Positions 60,468 through 64,000 of a stretch of 64,000 nucleotides of DNA are shown one piece after another. The notes beneath the pieces are model-generated. The model worked only from the letters and a program-made list of their open reading frames with translations. It was not told the origin of the DNA and did not search any database. This DNA is from Prochlorococcus sp. AG-409-B05. Lineage in GTDB: Bacteria > Cyanobacteriota > Cyanobacteriia > PCC-6307 > Cyanobiaceae. The translations under genes were made by a program, and so were the position numbers. Position 1 is the first letter of the stretch; every line of letters starts with the position of its first letter. The stretch spans positions 1 to 64,000 of the forward strand of contig QCJK01000009.1 of the NCBI GenBank assembly GCA_003216075.1, read 5' to 3'.

Positions 60468-61463
60468 TTAACCAAGTGAACTCAGTTTTTTTTCTAACAA
60501 ACTTATAGCTTCGAATGGCGTAGTAGCATGAAGAAGAGATTTTCTAAAGGTATTTGCTCCATCAAATCCTTTGCAAGTCCAGTTCATATGTTTTCTTGCC
60601 ACGAGAAGTCCATGATCTCCTTTGCGCTCAACTAAATCTTGTAATTGTTCAAGGGCTATCTTTATACGTTCTTGAGGCCCAGGGGTTTTTATCATTAAAT
60701 CACCTCTTAAGACTGAATCAATTTGGCCTACTAGCCAAGGAGCTCCAAGGCTCCCTCGCCCAATCATGATTCCATCAGCGTTAGTTGTGGCGAGGCATTG
60801 AATTGCATCTTCTGGGCTATTTATATCGCCATTAGCGATTACGGGAATTTTGAGAGCGTCTTTGACCTTGCGAATGGCATCCCAATTTGCTTTACCAGTG
60901 AACCCTTGTTCTCTGGTCCTTCCATGAATGGTTAGCAGTTGAGCTCCTGCATCTTGAAGTAGGAGTGAAAACTTAATAGGCTCAGCTGAATTCTTACACC
61001 AACCAAGTCTTGTTTTTACAGTAACTGGAATTTTTACTGCATTAGTAACTGCGTTAATTATTTCTGCTGCCAGATCAGGATTTTTAAGTAATCCACTACC
61101 TCCTCCTTTGCGGGCAATTTTTTTTACTGGACATCCCATATTTATATCGATTAAAAATGCACCAGCAGCTTCTGCTTTTTTCGCGGCATCCACTAAAGCA
61201 GTTGGTCGGTGATCAAATAATTGAACAGCAATTGGCCCATTTTCTTTTGATAATTCTTTTACTTTTTGTTCTCCATGGCCAAGAGTAAGACTGCTCGCAT
61301 TGACCATTTCTGTGAAAAGTAGTGCTTGAGGAGCCCAACGTCTTACTAAGCCTCTGAAGGTTTGATCACTAACTCCTGCAAGAGGAGATTGGAAAACCCT
61401 GCACTGTATAGACCTTGAAACACCTTTTCCAGGAAGGAAGATTAATGGGGAGTGCCTTTGCAT
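60468..61463 (-). CDS. dus: tRNA-dihydrouridine synthase
   Basis: 331-residue FMN enzyme. LAGVSDQTFRGLVRRWAP, NMGCPVKKIARKGGGSGLL with the catalytic Cys, LTIHGRTREQGFTG and ANGDINSPEDA are clear. Dus subtype is not assigned. Convergent with cobI. Confidence 0.93.
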   Translation of the reverse strand: MQRHSPLIFLPGKGVSRSIQCRVFQSPLAGVSDQTFRGLVRRWAPQALLFTEMVNASSLTLGHGEQKVKELSKENGPIAVQLFDHRPTALVDAAKKAEAAGAFLIDINMGCPVKKIARKGGGSGLLKNPDLAAEIINAVTNAVKIPVTVKTRLGWCKNSAEPIKFSLLLQDAGAQLLTIHGRTREQGFTGKANWDAIRKVKDALKIPVIANGDINSPEDAIQCLATTNADGIMIGRGSLGAPWLVGQIDSVLRGDLMIKTPGPQERIKIALEQLQDLVERKGDHGLLVARKHMNWTCKGFDGANTFRKSLLHATTPFEAISLLEKKLSSLG

Positions 61464-61600
61464 GTTTGAACTTTATTTCACGACATCAAGGATCTTTGTT
61501 GGATTGAGTCTTTTAGTTTCGTTGTGCGGATTAATCTGGAAAAGTTGGAAGATTTTCGTTGATTCTGTAATGTCAATAATTAGATAGAAGAATTACTCGA

Positions 61601-62968
61601 TTGGTGCGTCCTATCGTTGCAATAATTGGACGGCCCAATGTAGGTAAGTCCACACTGGTAAATCGTCTTTGCCGTAGTCGTGAAGCGATAGTGCATGATT
61701 TGCCCGGTGTGACAAGGGACCGGACTTATCAAGATAGTTTTTGGAATGATCGGGATTTTCGGATTGTTGATACTGGTGGACTTGTTTTTGATGACAATAG
61801 TGAGTTTTTGCCTGAGATCCGCGAACAAGCTGATTTGGCTCTTGCCGAGGCTGCTTTGGCACTATTTATGGTTGATGGTCAGCAAGGTATTACTGCAGGG
61901 GATGAGGCTATAGCCGAATGGTTGCGATCTAAGAATTGCACAGTTTTGTTAGTAGTTAATAAATGTGAGTCACCTGAACAAGGTCTTGCTATGGCAGCCG
62001 AATTTTGGAGGCTTGGATTAGGTGAGCCTTATCCTATTTCTGCAATTCATGGAGCAGGTACGGGTGATCTGTTGGACCATGTCGTTTCCTTGTTACCCCC
62101 AAAGAAAATAGAAGAAGATACTATCGATCCTATAAATCTAGCGATTGTTGGGAGACCTAACGTTGGTAAGTCTAGTCTTTTAAATGCAATTTGTGGTGAA
62201 CCTAGGGCGATTGTGAGTCCTATCAGAGGTACTACTAGAGATGCAATTGATACCAGTTTAAATCGCCAAGGTCAGGCTTGGAAACTTATTGATACTGCTG
62301 GGATTCGTCGGCGTAGAAGTGTAAATTATGGGCCTGAATTTTTTGGAATTAATAGAAGTTTTAAGGCGATTGAGAGAAGTGATGTTTGTGTTCTTGTTAT
62401 TGATGCTTTGGATGGTGTAACAGAACAAGATCAGCGCTTGGCAGGGAGGATAGAGGATGATGGAAGGGCTTGTATTCTTGTGATTAATAAATGGGATGCG
62501 GTTGAAAAAGATAGTCACACAATGCCAAAGATGGAAAAAGAATTGAGATCAAAACTTTATTTTCTTGATTGGGCAACTATGTTATTTACATCTGCATTGA
62601 CCGGGAAAAGAGTTGAGAGTGTCTTCGCATTGGCATCTTTAGCTGTTGAACAACATCGCAGAAGAATAAGTACTGCCGTAGTCAATGAAGTTCTTCAGGA
62701 AGCCTTGAGCTGGAGAAGTCCTCCCACAACTCGTGGAGGCCGTCAGGGCCGTCTTTATTACGGCACACAGGTAGCTAGTAGGCCTCCAAGCTTCACGTTA
62801 TTTGTGAATGACCCTAAATTGTTTGGTGATACTTATCGTCGATACGTGGAAAGACAATTACGAGAAAGCCTTGGATTTGAGGGGACACCTTTGAAGTTAT
62901 TTTGGAGGGGTAAGCAGCAGCGAGCTGCTGAAAGAGACCTTGCACGTCAACAGAAATCCTCTCTTTGA
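61601..62968 (+). CDS. der: Ribosome biogenesis GTPase Der
   Basis: 455-residue tandem GTPase: first G domain with [17 protein letters not shown] and DTGGLVFDD, second with [30 protein letters not shown] and [10 protein letters not shown], then a KH-like domain. Needed for 50S assembly. TTG at 61601 or GTG at 61604 starts the conserved VRPIVAIIG; no ATG is available. Confidence 0.96.
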   Translation: MVRPIVAIIGRPNVGKSTLVNRLCRSREAIVHDLPGVTRDRTYQDSFWNDRDFRIVDTGGLVFDDNSEFLPEIREQADLALAEAALALFMVDGQQGITAGDEAIAEWLRSKNCTVLLVVNKCESPEQGLAMAAEFWRLGLGEPYPISAIHGAGTGDLLDHVVSLLPPKKIEEDTIDPINLAIVGRPNVGKSSLLNAICGEPRAIVSPIRGTTRDAIDTSLNRQGQAWKLIDTAGIRRRRSVNYGPEFFGINRSFKAIERSDVCVLVIDALDGVTEQDQRLAGRIEDDGRACILVINKWDAVEKDSHTMPKMEKELRSKLYFLDWATMLFTSALTGKRVESVFALASLAVEQHRRRISTAVVNEVLQEALSWRSPPTTRGGRQGRLYYGTQVASRPPSFTLFVNDPKLFGDTYRRYVERQLRESLGFEGTPLKLFWRGKQQRAAERDLARQQKSSL

Positions 62969-62971
62969 CTG

Positions 62972-63886
62972 ATGGACTGGTTGCGCCAGGTTCCTATTGG
63001 ACAATATGTAGCTGGAAATTCTAGTTGGTTAAGGAGGCTTGACCCTAGGCTCAAACTCTCTTGGGTATTTATGTTTCTATTGACACCCATACTCGCAGGC
63101 CCTTATTGGAGAGTTGGCCTTGTAATTGCGCTTTTATTAACGACTCTAATTAGTCGTTTGCCAACCCGAATATGGTGGCGTTCTCTTTGTTTACTTTTGA
63201 TTCTTGCTAGTTTAGTGGGTGTTTTCGCGATGCTTTTGCCGACTAGTGAGGCATCTTTAATCTTACCAATACGTTCGCCAGAGGAATTGTCAAATATCAA
63301 TATTGATGGACCTTCTTGGCAGGTTTTTAATGTTGGACCAGTGAATCTTGGAGGGTTGAAATTGGGTCCATTAAGTGTAGACCGTAGATCTGCTGAATTA
63401 GGATTGAATACTGCTACCTTGATTTTTACGGTTATTCATAGCGTTAACTTAATGCTAATTACCACATCTCCAGAAGATTTAATGTGGACAATTAGATGGT
63501 TCATTTCACCTCTTGCATTCTTTGGATTACCGTTAGATAGAATCAGCTTTCAGCTTTTATTGGCCTTGCGATTCCTTCCACTGGTTCAAGAAGAATTTCA
63601 GAACTTATTAAGATCATTAGCCAGTAGAGCTGTAAACATTAGAAAACTTGGCATAAAGGCTTTCATAGGGTTAGTACTCTCAGTGGGTGAAAGGTTGCTG
63701 GCAAATATTCTTTTAAGGGCTGAGCAAGGTGCCGATGCATTATTGGTACGAGGTGGTTTGTGGCTCCCACCAAGTGATTTCAGACCAAAGACACTTCTCC
63801 AAACCAAGTCCCCTTTAATGAATATTGGATCAGGATTTCTTCTTTTGGTGGTTATTGGCCTGCGTGGCAAGTACGGTTCTTTGTAG
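62972..63886 (+). CDS. ECF transporter transmembrane subunit EcfT-like (CbiQ family)
   Basis: 304-residue membrane protein with about six hydrophobic segments and the coupling-helix motif LRAEQGADALLVRGG near residue 250. Start MDWLRQVPIGQYV and LDPRLKLSWV are family-like. Works with an ATPase and substrate-binding subunits for vitamin or metal uptake; those are not in the window. Three bases after der. Confidence 0.85.
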   Translation: MDWLRQVPIGQYVAGNSSWLRRLDPRLKLSWVFMFLLTPILAGPYWRVGLVIALLLTTLISRLPTRIWWRSLCLLLILASLVGVFAMLLPTSEASLILPIRSPEELSNINIDGPSWQVFNVGPVNLGGLKLGPLSVDRRSAELGLNTATLIFTVIHSVNLMLITTSPEDLMWTIRWFISPLAFFGLPLDRISFQLLLALRFLPLVQEEFQNLLRSLASRAVNIRKLGIKAFIGLVLSVGERLLANILLRAEQGADALLVRGGLWLPPSDFRPKTLLQTKSPLMNIGSGFLLLVVIGLRGKYGSL

Positions 63887-63903
63887 CTGGGAGGCTGTTG
63901 GAG

Positions 63904-64000
63904 ATGAGTGCAGAACGTTATTTAAATCACACAACATTTGGGATGCTTTATTTGGTTGCCCCAGCAGGGGAGGGTAGGGACGTGTATGCGACTTTATATG
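63904..64000 (+). CDS. pipX: PII-interacting protein PipX, 3' end cut by the window
   Basis: The first 32 codons, MSAERYLNHTTFGMLYLVAP and then AGEGRDVYATLY, match the N-terminus of PipX, which swaps between PII and the NtcA activator to tune nitrogen regulation. It follows ecfT by 17 bases, the gene order kept in many cyanobacteria. Confidence 0.88.
   Translation, partial: MSAERYLNHTTFGMLYLVAPAGEGRDVYATLY

Overview
The window is a compact, AT-rich chromosome segment from a marine picocyanobacterium. It resembles a low-light-adapted Prochlorococcus of the SS120/MIT9211 type. Evidence: photosystem genes psbB, psbT, psbM and psaE; cytochrome b6f genes petB and petD; ctpA; a PII-partner gene (pipX); very short intergenic gaps; and a small phycoerythrin cluster lying between uvrD and metK with no phycocyanin or allophycocyanin genes. 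The strain assignment is an inference.

Layout. 1-4449: end of a SelD-type gene, then a CCA-adding enzyme and the UvrD/PcrA helicase. 4617-9800: a four-gene surface-glycan block (GT2 and GT4 glycosyltransferases, a Wzy-like polymerase, a PglK-like ABC exporter). 10188-19501: the phycoerythrin region, with beta and alpha subunits (cpeB, cpeA), bilin lyase or chaperone genes (cpeZ, an mpeX-type gene, cpeY, cpeT, cpeS), the linker ppeC, a PucC-like carrier and three uncharacterised small genes; orientation flips several times. 19638-26019: small hypothetical genes, tRNA-Phe, a DUF2470 protein, a sugar kinase, metK, a HAD phosphatase, ribosomal protein S1 and nrdR. 26232-28830: psbT and psbB, an unusually long 750-base gap, and psbM. 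29157-34991: thioesterase, prmC, a tsaC-type gene, tRNA-Thr, minCDE and an HD hydrolase. 34988-39165: ctpA, petB, petD and a neutral invertase. 39166-45221: the rRNA operon (16S, tRNA-Ile, tRNA-Ala, 23S, 5S). 45321-50214: mutM, psaE, a conserved unknown, recQ and a LysM protein. 50315-58008: aldehyde dehydrogenase, two GH13 enzymes and glpK/glpD. 58186-64000: two tRNAs, aroQ, miaE, cobI, dus, der, ecfT and the start of pipX.

How the genes fit together. The phycoerythrin cluster is the main specialised system. Beta keeps cysteines at 50, 61, 82 and 163, while alpha keeps only the Cys-82 equivalent (residue 73) and has lost the Cys-139 site. The lyase families present (CpeY/CpeZ, CpeS, CpeT and one MpeX/CpeF-type HEAT protein) match those retained sites one to one. 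The GH13, glycerol kinase and glycerol-3-phosphate dehydrogenase genes suggest turnover of glucosides or glucans feeding glycerol into central metabolism. No CRISPR array, insertion sequence, prophage or defence system was recognised. The strongest unexplained non-coding signals are a 13-bp perfect inverted repeat at the start of ctpA facing petB, a 12-bp hairpin in the psbB-psbM gap, and paired hairpins upstream of the rRNA operon.
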